64,000 bases of DNA, from positions 546,112 through 610,111 of the forward strand of contig NZ_JAJOYR010000002.1 of NCBI RefSeq assembly GCF_021202945.1. Direction: 5' to 3'. Positions 56,749-64,000 of this stretch are shown here, one piece after another. This DNA is from Stenotrophomonas sp. SY1 (GTDB taxonomy: Bacteria > Pseudomonadota > Gammaproteobacteria > Xanthomonadales > Xanthomonadaceae). The notes under the pieces were generated by a model. That model was not told the DNA's origin. It did not search any database and saw nothing but the letters and a program-made list of their open reading frames with translations. How positions within the stretch are numbered: position 1 is the first letter of the stretch; each line of letters begins with the position of its first letter. The translations under genes were made by a program, and so were the position numbers.

Positions 56749-57753
56749 TCAGATGCGGCTGGCGATGGCCTGGGCAAAGCCCATGGTGGTGCCGGTGCCG
56801 CCCAGGTCGCCGGTCAGCGAATCCTTGGCTTCCATCGTGGCGACGATGGCCTTGCGCAGGCGCTCGGCATTTTCCGGCTGACCCACGTGGTCCAGCATCT
56901 GCGCCGCTGCCAGCAGCAGTGCGACCGGATTGGCCTTGCCCTGGCCGGCGATGTCCGGTGCGGTGCCGTGCACGGCTTCAAAGATCGCCGCGTCCTTGCC
57001 GATGTTGGCACCCGGGGCCAGGCCCAGGCCGCCGACCAGACCGGCGCACAGATCGGAGATGATGTCGCCGAACAGGTTGGTGGTGACCAGGATGTCGAAC
57101 TGCTCCGGACGCATCACCAGCTGCATGCAGGCGTTGTCGACGATCATTTCCTGGAACTCGATTTCCGGGTACTTGGCGGCCACTTCACGGGCCACGTCCA
57201 GGAACAGGCCCGAGGTCGACTTGATGATGTTGGCCTTGTGCACGGCGGTGACCTTCTTGCGGCCGGTGCTCTTGGCCAGCTCGAAGGCGTAACGCACGAT
57301 GCGCTCGGAACCCTTGCGGGTGATGCGGGTGCCGGAGAACGCGGTCTCGCCGTCGGCCGACACTTCCTGGCCTTCGGCCAGGTAGGCGCCTTCGGTGTTC
57401 TCGCGCACCGTGATCATGTTGATGTTCTCGTAGCGCGACTTGGTGTTCGGGAACGAGATGGCCGGACGCACGTTGGCGTACAGGTCGAACTGGCGGCGCA
57501 GGGCCACGTTGATCGAGCTGAAACCGCCGCCCACCGGGGTGGTCAGCGGGCTCTTCAGGGCGACCTTGTTCTTGGTGATCGATTCCAGCGTGGAAGCCGG
57601 GATCAGTTCACCGTGCTTTTCCAGCGCGACCAGACCGGCATCGGCGAATTCGTACTGCAACCCGGCGCCGAGCTTGTCCAGCACGAACAGGGTGGCGTCC
57701 ATGATTTCCGGGCCGATGCCATCGCCACGGATGACGGTGATTGTCTGCGTCAT
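56749..57753 (-). CDS. NAD-dependent isocitrate dehydrogenase
   Basis: 334 residues, the short form. Oxidises isocitrate to 2-oxoglutarate in the TCA cycle. Starts TITVIRGDGIGPEIMDA; substrate residues in FSSINVALRRQFDLYANVRP (short first part of the arm) and RENTEGAYLAEG; metal Asp in VTTNLFGDIISDLCAG; cofactor region EAVHGTAPDIAGQGKANP. NAD-linked enzymes of this length are known from Xanthomonas. 3-Isopropylmalate or homoisocitrate dehydrogenase are alternatives, less likely by wording. Confidence 0.88.
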   Translation of the reverse strand: MTQTITVIRGDGIGPEIMDATLFVLDKLGAGLQYEFADAGLVALEKHGELIPASTLESITKNKVALKSPLTTPVGGGFSSINVALRRQFDLYANVRPAISFPNTKSRYENINMITVRENTEGAYLAEGQEVSADGETAFSGTRITRKGSERIVRYAFELAKSTGRKKVTAVHKANIIKSTSGLFLDVAREVAAKYPEIEFQEMIVDNACMQLVMRPEQFDILVTTNLFGDIISDLCAGLVGGLGLAPGANIGKDAAIFEAVHGTAPDIAGQGKANPVALLLAAAQMLDHVGQPENAERLRKAIVATMEAKDSLTGDLGGTGTTMGFAQAIASRI

Positions 57754-57886
57754 TTGTTGGTATTCCGAACAGGGAGGAGAGGTAGCGCCCGTCCGGCTGC
57801 CCGGATACCGGCGCGTTTTTAAAAGGTTTCAACTGTCAATTATGCCCGATCCAGCCCGCTCCTCCCAACTGGACCATGGTCTGGGT

Positions 57887-58279
57887 TCAGCCGTGATCGT
57901 GCCCGGCCGGTGCCTCGACAGCCCCGTTTTCCAGCTGGTCGAGGAAGTCCACGGCCCGGCGCAGGTGCGGGATGACGATCGAACCGCCGACCACCAGGCC
58001 GACCGAGAAGGTCTCGAAGAACTCCTCGCGGTTGACCCCGGCCTCCTTGCACTGGGCCACGTGGTAGCTGATGCAGTCATCGCAACGCAGCACCAGCGAC
58101 GCCACCAGGCCCAGCAGTTCCTTGGTCTTCACGTCCAGCGCGCCGGCTTGGTAGGTCTGGGTGTCCAACGCGAAGAAGCGCCGGACCATCTGGTTGGGCT
58201 CGGCCAGGATGCGCTGGTTCATGCGCTGGCGGAATTCGGTGAATTCGGCCAGGCGGTCCTTGTCGGTCGGCTGGCTCAT
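57887..58279 (-). CDS. Carboxymuconolactone decarboxylase (AhpD-like) family protein
   Basis: 130 residues. Helical CMD fold with the redox motif CDDCISYHVAQCKEAGV, i.e. CxxC followed by His, as in AhpD-type peroxidase partners. It overlaps the glutaredoxin gene by ATGA, which suggests a thiol redox role together. The C-terminal tail HDHG is metal-binding-like but short. Confidence 0.85.
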   Translation of the reverse strand: MSQPTDKDRLAEFTEFRQRMNQRILAEPNQMVRRFFALDTQTYQAGALDVKTKELLGLVASLVLRCDDCISYHVAQCKEAGVNREEFFETFSVGLVVGGSIVIPHLRRAVDFLDQLENGAVEAPAGHDHG

Positions 58280-58572
58280 GCGCTCTGCCCGGCCAGCAGC
58301 GGCTCCAGCTTGCCTTCACGATGCAGGGCCATCATGTCGTCATAGCCGCCAACGTGGACGTCGCCGACGAAGATCTGCGGCACGCTGGTGCGGCGGGTGG
58401 TCGCCATCATCTTTTCGCGTGCGGCCGGGTCCAGGTCGATGCGCACCTCGGTCCAGGACTGGCCCTTGCTCTTCAGGAAATTCTTGGCCGCCACGCAGTA
58501 CGGGCACACGGCGGTGGAATAAATGGTGATCTCCGGTACGCCCGGGGTGCCGCCATTGGATTCATTGCTCAC
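58276..58572 (-). CDS. Glutaredoxin (GrxC type)
   Basis: 98 residues from a GTG at 58570-58572 with agga seven bases upstream. Dithiol active site CPYC in STAVCPYCVAAKNFL near 20-34, cis-proline TSVPQIFVG and GG in VHVGGYDDM. The first dozen residues (MSNESNGGTPGV) are a disordered extension. Translationally coupled to the CMD-family gene. Confidence 0.93.
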   Translation of the reverse strand: MSNESNGGTPGVPEITIYSTAVCPYCVAAKNFLKSKGQSWTEVRIDLDPAAREKMMATTRRTSVPQIFVGDVHVGGYDDMMALHREGKLEPLLAGQSA

Positions 58573-58805
58573 AAGGAAACTCCTGACTGGAAACATTGTC
58601 TGTATATGGTAGCGGCGGATCGGTTTTCGAGACGCACCAGCGGAACACTGCGACACGGACATCAGCCGCTGCCAGCCGGCTTGGCGCTGAAAACGCAGCA
58701 CACGACACCCCGTCCCATTAACCTGTGCTTCACATCGTTCCACCGCTTCACCGTCATTCTCCGCTCCACTGTCATCCTCCGCCCCGCCCCAACCGGAGTA
58801 ACTGC

Positions 58806-60458
58806 TTGCGCACGCTGCTGTTAGCCACCGCCGTCACCCTGGCCCTGGCCATCCCGCCGTCCTTCGCCGACGACACCAAGCTGCCGGACATCGGTTCGTC
58901 GGCCGGCGAGCTGCTGACTCCGGCACGGCAGGCCGAGTACGGCGGAATGATGCTGCGTGAGCTGCGCAACTACGGCTATCTGCTCGACGACCCGCTGGTG
59001 GATGACTGGCTCAACACCATGGGCACGCGACTGGGCTCCAACAGTGCCCAGCCACAACAGCGCTACACGTTCTTCATGATGAAGGACCGCCAGATCAACG
59101 CCTTCGCCACGCTGGGCGGCTACATCGGCATGAATGCCGGCCTGGTGCTGACCGCTGAGCGCGAGGACGAGGTGGCCGCGGTGCTGTCGCACGAAATCGC
59201 CCACGTCACCCAGCAGCATGTGCTGCGTGGCGTTGAGCGCGCCCAGCGCGACCAGATCCCGATCCTGCTGGGCATGCTGGCGGCGGTGGTTGCCGCGCAG
59301 CAGGCCGGTGGCAATTCTTCCGGTGACGCCACCATGGCGGCGATCACCTCCGGCATGGGCCTGATGCAGCAGCGCCAGATCAACTACACCCGCTCCAACG
59401 AATCCGAAGCCGACCGCCTGGGCATCCGCACCCTGGCGCGCAGCGGTTACGACGTGGATGCGATGGCCGGCTTCTTCGAGCGCATGTCCGCGGCGATGCG
59501 CGGCAACGAGGGTGGCTATTCCACCCCGGATTTCCTGCGCACCCACCCGGTCAACATCACCCGCATCAGCGAGGCAAAGTCGCGCGCCGAGCAGATGAAG
59601 AAGGACACGGTGCTGCTGACCACGCAGACGCCCACCGGCGTGCGCCAGGAACGGGTCAACCCGTCCGAGCCGGACGCCAGCCGCGATCCGCTGGGCAAGG
59701 GCAACCCGCTGCTACCGGGTGGATTGCAACTGTCGCTGCCCGACAGCAGCCTGCCGCGCGGCGCCACCGGCCAGTTCGACTGGGCCCGCGAACGCCTGCG
59801 CGTGCTCAGCGCGACCACTCCTTCGGAGCTGGTCCGCGAGTACGAAGGCCTCAAGCGCAGCCAGAAGGACGGCCTGACCGATGCGCAGCGCTACGGCGTC
59901 GCCATCGCCCGTCTGCGTGATGGCGGCACCGCCAGCAAGCAGGCGCTGGTGGAGCTGCAGCAGCTGGAAACCGAATACCCCGACAACCTGTGGGTGGAGC
60001 TGGCGCTGGGCGAAGCCGAATCCCGCAACGGGCTGCATGCCGAAGCCAACCGGCGCTTCGACGCGCTGCTCAAGCGTCTGCCGCAAAGCCGGCCGGTCGC
60101 GCTGACCTATGCGCGGGTACTCAACGAGCAAGGTGGCGTCGAAGCCGGCAGGCGTGCCCAGGCCATGCTGCGACCGCTGCTGGCCCGGGCCGGTGACGAC
60201 GCGGTGTTCCAGGCCACCTTTGCCCGCGCCAGCGAACTGGCCGGCGACTCCAGCCGCGCCAGCGAGGCGTACGCCGAGGCCGCCTACCTGAACGGGCGCC
60301 CGGAGCAGGCGCTGATCCAGTTCCAGGCGTTGCTCAAGCAACCCGGGCTGGATTACGTGAGCCGGGCACGGGTTGATGCCCGGATCGAAACGATCATGCC
60401 CACCGTGCTGGAAATGCGCCGGCTCGGCCAGCGTGACCCGGACATGTCACGCAACTGA
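58806..60458 (+). CDS. bepA: Periplasmic M48 metalloprotease with TPR repeats (BepA)
   Basis: 550 residues from a TTG with ggag seven bases upstream; this start gives a clean signal peptide MRTLLLATAVTLALAIPPSFAD, which no ATG does. BepA cuts or assists misassembled LptD and BAM substrates. M48 site LSHEIAHVTQQH near 127-138 and ESEADRLG near 198; the C-terminal 200 residues form TPR repeats. Size is slightly longer than E. coli BepA. Confidence 0.92.
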   Translation: MRTLLLATAVTLALAIPPSFADDTKLPDIGSSAGELLTPARQAEYGGMMLRELRNYGYLLDDPLVDDWLNTMGTRLGSNSAQPQQRYTFFMMKDRQINAFATLGGYIGMNAGLVLTAEREDEVAAVLSHEIAHVTQQHVLRGVERAQRDQIPILLGMLAAVVAAQQAGGNSSGDATMAAITSGMGLMQQRQINYTRSNESEADRLGIRTLARSGYDVDAMAGFFERMSAAMRGNEGGYSTPDFLRTHPVNITRISEAKSRAEQMKKDTVLLTTQTPTGVRQERVNPSEPDASRDPLGKGNPLLPGGLQLSLPDSSLPRGATGQFDWARERLRVLSATTPSELVREYEGLKRSQKDGLTDAQRYGVAIARLRDGGTASKQALVELQQLETEYPDNLWVELALGEAESRNGLHAEANRRFDALLKRLPQSRPVALTYARVLNEQGGVEAGRRAQAMLRPLLARAGDDAVFQATFARASELAGDSSRASEAYAEAAYLNGRPEQALIQFQALLKQPGLDYVSRARVDARIETIMPTVLEMRRLGQRDPDMSRN

Positions 60459-60608
60459 CAGCAAACCCCGGCCGTGGCGGCAGTGACTTCCGACGCGGAG
60501 CCCCTGCGACACCCGCCGCGGACCCGCCTGCAATTACGGATGACGCCACAGTCGGAGCGCGGCGCCTGTTTGGCGGCTGAAGCCGGCCTACATACGGTAG
60601 GCCAGCTA

Positions 60609-60630
60609 TGTCACAAACCGGTCATCAAAC
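60609..60630 (+). promoter_or_regulatory. Candidate Pho box upstream of phoB
   Basis: tgtcacaaaccggtcatcaaac resembles two PhoB half sites (consensus close to TGTCA) 11 bp apart. It lies 53 bp before the GTG start of phoB and would allow autoregulation. Match is by eye. Confidence 0.45.
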
Positions 60631-60682
60631 CGTAGTCTACTGGGCGCATCCCCCGCTCGATGGGCTTTACGGTAGGCACGAC

Positions 60683-61372
60683 GTGCAGAAACGCATCCTG
60701 ATTGTCGATGACGAACCCGCGATCCGAGACATGGTCGCCTTCGCCCTGCGCAAGGGGGAGTACGAACCGGTGCATGCCGGCGACGCCCTCGAAGCCCAGA
60801 CCGCCATTGCCGACCGCGTGCCGGACATGATCCTGCTGGACTGGATGCTGCCTGGCACCAGCGGCCTGGAACTGGCCCGGCGCTGGCGCAAGGAGGCCCT
60901 GACCCGCGATGTCCCGATCATCATGCTCACCGCCCGTGGCGAGGAGAACGACCGGGTCGGTGGACTGGAGGCCGGCGTTGACGACTACGTGGTCAAGCCG
61001 TTCTCGGCCCGCGAACTGCTCGCCCGCATCCGCGCGGTGATGCGCCGTACCCGCGACGACGACGAGGACGGCAGCGTCGCGGTCGGCCCGATCCGCATCG
61101 ATGGCGCCGCGCACCGCGTGTTCGCCGGCGATGTGCCGGTGCCGATCGGCCCGACCGAATACCGCCTGCTGCATTTCTTCATGACCCATCCCGAGCGCGT
61201 CTATACCCGCTCGCAGCTGCTGGACCATGTCTGGGGCGGCAGCGTGTACGTGGAAGAACGCACCATCGACGTGCACATCCGCAGGCTGCGCAAGACCCTG
61301 GAGCCGTTTGGCGCGGAAAACATGGTGCAGACGGTGCGCGGGTCGGGTTACCGCTTTTCCGCGTCGATCTGA
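60683..61372 (+). CDS. phoB: Phosphate regulon response regulator PhoB
   Basis: 229 residues from a GTG, giving MQKRILIVDDEPAIRDMV, the PhoB start; an ATG at 60608 would add 25 unlike residues and cover the Pho box. Receiver domain with phosphate-accepting Asp53 (ILLDWMLPGTSG) and Lys in VVKPFSARELLARI; C-terminal winged helix with PTEYRLLHFFMTHPERVYTR. Upstream of phoR. Confidence 0.95.
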   Translation: MQKRILIVDDEPAIRDMVAFALRKGEYEPVHAGDALEAQTAIADRVPDMILLDWMLPGTSGLELARRWRKEALTRDVPIIMLTARGEENDRVGGLEAGVDDYVVKPFSARELLARIRAVMRRTRDDDEDGSVAVGPIRIDGAAHRVFAGDVPVPIGPTEYRLLHFFMTHPERVYTRSQLLDHVWGGSVYVEERTIDVHIRRLRKTLEPFGAENMVQTVRGSGYRFSASI

Positions 61373-61462
61373 ACCACACCGCGGCGACCGCTGGCCGTAA
61401 GCCAGGATTGATGTCATAACCGGGTTCACCCTTGTGAACCCTTCGCACCATCCGAGAGCGCA

Positions 61463-62803
61463 ATGCCCCGTCAATTCCGATCCGCCTGGTTGAAGACGTT
61501 GACCACCGTGGCCACGTTGCTGTTGCTGGCCGGGCTGCTGGGCATGGCGATCGGACACCCGGCGCTTTGCGTGGCGATAGCGGCACTGGCGGTCCTGGCC
61601 TGGCACTACTGGCGGCTGCGTCAGGTGCTGATGCGACTGACCGCGCGCCAGCGCTGGGAAACCACCGAAGGCACCGGCGTGTGGAACGAACTGGACCGGG
61701 TGCTGTACCGCAACCAGCAGGAAATGCGCGCACGCAAGCGGCGCCTGATCCAGATGCTGCGCAGCTACCGCGCCGCCGCTGCGGCCCTGCCCGATGCGGT
61801 GGTGGTGGTGGACCGCAATACCCAGCGCGTGCAGTGGTTCAACGAAGCAGCCACGGCGCTGCTCGGGCTTCAGCATCCGGCCGACATGGAAGCGGCGCTG
61901 GTCGAACGCCTGCTGCCGCTGCCGCTGGCGCACTGGCTGGCCGGCGGCCGCAATGCCGAGCCGATCCTCGATGCGAACTCGCCGGTCGATCCGAGCATCC
62001 GCCTGCACCTGCGCCTGATTCCGTATTCAGACCATCACTGGCTGCTGGTGGCGCGCGATGTCACCAAGCTGCTGCACCTGGAGCAGGTGCGTCGCGACTT
62101 CGTGGCCAACGTCTCGCACGAACTGCGCACGCCACTGACCGTCGTGCACGGCTACCTGGACATGATGGACCCGGAGGATTTCCCCGATACCGGGCCGATG
62201 CTGTCGGAGATGCGCAAGCAGTCGCAGCGCATGGCGCAGCTGGTGGAAGACCTGCTGACGCTGTCGCGGCTGGAGTCGCAGCAACACACCGAACTGGAAA
62301 CGGTGGCGATGACCTCGATGCTGGCCTCGCTGCGGCGTGAAGCCGAAGCGCACAGCCAGGGACGTCACACCATCGTCGTCGAAGACAAGGCCGGCGTGGA
62401 CCTGGCCGGTTCCAACAAGGAACTGCACAGCGCCTTCTCCAACCTGCTGACCAACGCGGTGCGCTACACCCCGGCCGGCGGCCGCATCACGCTTACCTTC
62501 GCCCGCGAGGGCAATGGCGCGGTGCTGGCCGTCACCGATACCGGTTACGGCATCCCGGCCAACCACCTGCCGCGCCTGACCGAACGTTTCTATCGCGTCT
62601 CCAGCAGCCGTTCGCGCGAAAGTGGCGGCACCGGGCTGGGGCTGTCGATCGTCAAGCACATCCTCGGGCTGCACCAGGCGCGCCTGGATATCCGCAGCGA
62701 AGTCGGCAAGGGCAGCACGTTCTCGTGCCACTTCGATGCCGAGCACGTGCGCCCGCGCAACTCCACCTCCACGACCGCTTCCACGGAAGACTCACCGGCA
62801 TGA
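61463..62803 (+). CDS. phoR: Phosphate regulon sensor kinase PhoR
   Basis: 446 residues. Two N-terminal membrane segments (about 12-30 and 33-50), a PAS-like region (about 105-200), the phospho-accepting His219 in VANVSHELRTPLTVVHG, N box SNLLTNAVRYTPAGG, and G boxes VTDTGYGIP and GTGLGLSIVKHIL. Partner of PhoB; stop codon overlaps the ppk start. Confidence 0.95.
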   Translation: MPRQFRSAWLKTLTTVATLLLLAGLLGMAIGHPALCVAIAALAVLAWHYWRLRQVLMRLTARQRWETTEGTGVWNELDRVLYRNQQEMRARKRRLIQMLRSYRAAAAALPDAVVVVDRNTQRVQWFNEAATALLGLQHPADMEAALVERLLPLPLAHWLAGGRNAEPILDANSPVDPSIRLHLRLIPYSDHHWLLVARDVTKLLHLEQVRRDFVANVSHELRTPLTVVHGYLDMMDPEDFPDTGPMLSEMRKQSQRMAQLVEDLLTLSRLESQQHTELETVAMTSMLASLRREAEAHSQGRHTIVVEDKAGVDLAGSNKELHSAFSNLLTNAVRYTPAGGRITLTFAREGNGAVLAVTDTGYGIPANHLPRLTERFYRVSSSRSRESGGTGLGLSIVKHILGLHQARLDIRSEVGKGSTFSCHFDAEHVRPRNSTSTTASTEDSPA

Positions 62804-64000
62804 ACCCGCCCGTCCCCACGCTGCCCGCCTCCGCCAACGATCCGTTGCGTGATCCGGCGCTGTACATCAACCGGGAGTTGTCGCAGCTGGACTTCAACTT
62901 CCGCGTGCTGGCGCAGGCGATGGACGAACAGGTGCCGCTGCTCGAGCGCCTGCGCTTCCTGTGCATCTCCTGCACCAACCTGGACGAGTTCTTCGAGATC
63001 CGTGCAGCCGCGGTGCGCCACGCGCAGGAGTTCGGCCTGCCGCCGGCACCGGACGGCATGAGCCCGCAGGCGATCCTGACCGCCATCCACGACCGCGCCG
63101 CCGAACTGGTGGACCAGCAGTACCGCTGCTGGAACGACGTGCTGCGCCCGGCGCTGGCCGAGGCCGGTGTCGGCATCCTCGCGCAGCGCTCGTGGACACC
63201 GCGCCAGCGGCGCTGGCTGCGCGCCTACTTCCGCAACGAGATCATGCCGGTGCTGTCGCCGCTGGGGCTGGACCCCTCGCATCCGTTCCCGAAGATCCTC
63301 AACAAGTCACTGAACATCGTCGTCGTGCTCAAGGGCACCGACGCATTCGGCCGCGCCGGTCACCTGGCGCTGGTGCGGGCACCACGTTCGCTACCACGCA
63401 TCATCCAACTGCCCGAGTCACTGGGCGGCCCGCAGAATTTCGTGCTGTTGTCGGCAGTGCTGTCGACCTTCGTCGACGAGATGTTCCCGGGCATGGAAGT
63501 CCAGGGCGCCTACCAGTTCCGCGTCACCCGCAACTCCGAACTCGTGGTGGACGAGGAAGAAGTGGAAAACCTGGCGCTGGCGCTGCGCGACGAGCTGGTC
63601 GATCGCGGCTATCGCCCGGCCGTGCGGCTGGAGATCGCGCACGACTGCCCGAAGCCGATCATGCAGACGCTGCTGCAGAACTTCGGCCTGCCCGAAAACG
63701 CGGCCTACCGCATCGAAGGCCCGGTCAACCTCAACCGGGTGATCCAGGTCTACGACCTGCTGCAACGGCCGGACCTGAAGTACCCACCGATGACGCCGCG
63801 TGTGCTCAAGGCCAGCGAAGGCATCTTCGAGAAGGCCGCGCAAAGTGACATCCTGCTGCACCATCCGTTCGACTCGTTCAGCACCGTGCTGGAGCTGATC
63901 CGCGAAGCGGCGGTGGACCCGAATGTGCTGGCGATCAAGCAGACGCTGTACCGCACCGGCAAGGACTCGGGGATCGTCGAGGCACTGATCCTGGCCGCGC
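62800..64000 (+). CDS. ppk: Polyphosphate kinase 1 (N-terminal part, cut by window edge)
   Basis: About 400 residues are visible. Makes polyphosphate from ATP. N-terminal domain signature LYINRELSQLDFNFRVLAQA near 22-41 and CTNLDEFFEIRAAAVRH near 57-73; then LGLDPSHPFPKILNKSLN near 152, and DILLHHPFDSFSTVLELI near 348, the conserved part before the catalytic histidines, which lie beyond the edge. The ATG overlaps the phoR stop, linking polyphosphate synthesis to the phosphate regulon. Confidence 0.96.
   Translation, partial: MNPPVPTLPASANDPLRDPALYINRELSQLDFNFRVLAQAMDEQVPLLERLRFLCISCTNLDEFFEIRAAAVRHAQEFGLPPAPDGMSPQAILTAIHDRAAELVDQQYRCWNDVLRPALAEAGVGILAQRSWTPRQRRWLRAYFRNEIMPVLSPLGLDPSHPFPKILNKSLNIVVVLKGTDAFGRAGHLALVRAPRSLPRIIQLPESLGGPQNFVLLSAVLSTFVDEMFPGMEVQGAYQFRVTRNSELVVDEEEVENLALALRDELVDRGYRPAVRLEIAHDCPKPIMQTLLQNFGLPENAAYRIEGPVNLNRVIQVYDLLQRPDLKYPPMTPRVLKASEGIFEKAAQSDILLHHPFDSFSTVLELIREAAVDPNVLAIKQTLYRTGKDSGIVEALILAA

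Overview
The window looks like chromosome of a high-GC gammaproteobacterium of the Xanthomonadaceae, most like Stenotrophomonas. The pointers are the gene orders (rpmF-fabH-fabD-fabG-acpP-fabF-pabB-mltG-holB-pilZ; dnaQ-rnhA facing gloB-mltD), protein sequences of Xanthomonas/Stenotrophomonas type, and short GTAG-headed palindromes like the repetitive elements described from S. maltophilia. Assignment to genus is an inference; no rRNA gene is present.

Layout. 1-1.9 kb: start of a type VI secretion locus (tssB, partial tssC) with a divergent AraC-type gene. 2-4.1 kb: a tautomerase-like gene divergent from a DJ-1/AraC regulator, and a small exported protein. 4.2-8 kb: a probable Fur-controlled iron uptake unit (TonB-dependent siderophore receptor, PepSY membrane protein, 60-residue membrane protein). 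8.1-9.9 kb: a small low-GC island next to tRNA-Val(CAC), bounded by a 72-bp imperfect direct repeat and carrying one unfamiliar gene with an in-frame amber codon. 9.9-19.7 kb: the fatty acid synthesis cluster with DNA polymerase delta' and PilZ. 19.8-28.5 kb: maf-like pyrophosphatase, GT39 transferase, a moxR-DUF58-transglutaminase-slp operon, an exported HExxH protein and a HIT protein. 28.6-31.6 kb: dnaX-ybaB-recR.

31.7-40.2 kb: tRNA-Ser(GGA), an orphan GH92 mannosidase, a GNAT enzyme, sugE/gdx under a guanidine-II riboswitch, 4.5S RNA, a Kdo kinase/metallo-beta-lactamase-fold/DUF4440 operon divergent from a heptosyltransferase-like gene, a DUF6165 gene, a Fur-box gene of unknown function, and tRNA-Ser(CGA). 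Both tRNA-Ser genes are followed by copies of the same ~80-bp element. 40.4-45.1 kb: PP2C phosphatase, dnaQ, rnhA, methyltransferase, gloB, mltD. 45.5-54.6 kb: the protein quality control block ppiD, three tRNA-Asp, tRNA-Val(TAC), HU, lon, clpX, clpP, tig. 54.7-55.6 kb: six tRNAs (Leu, Lys, Lys, His, Arg, Pro). 55.7-64 kb: YccA-type protein, NAD isocitrate dehydrogenase, CMD-family protein, glutaredoxin, bepA, and phoB-phoR-ppk with ppk cut by the window end.

Most of the window is conserved housekeeping DNA. The novel-looking parts are the tRNA-Val island with its interrupted single cargo gene, the element shared by two tRNA-Ser loci, and the Fur-box orphan gene. No CRISPR array, intact transposase or integrase was seen.
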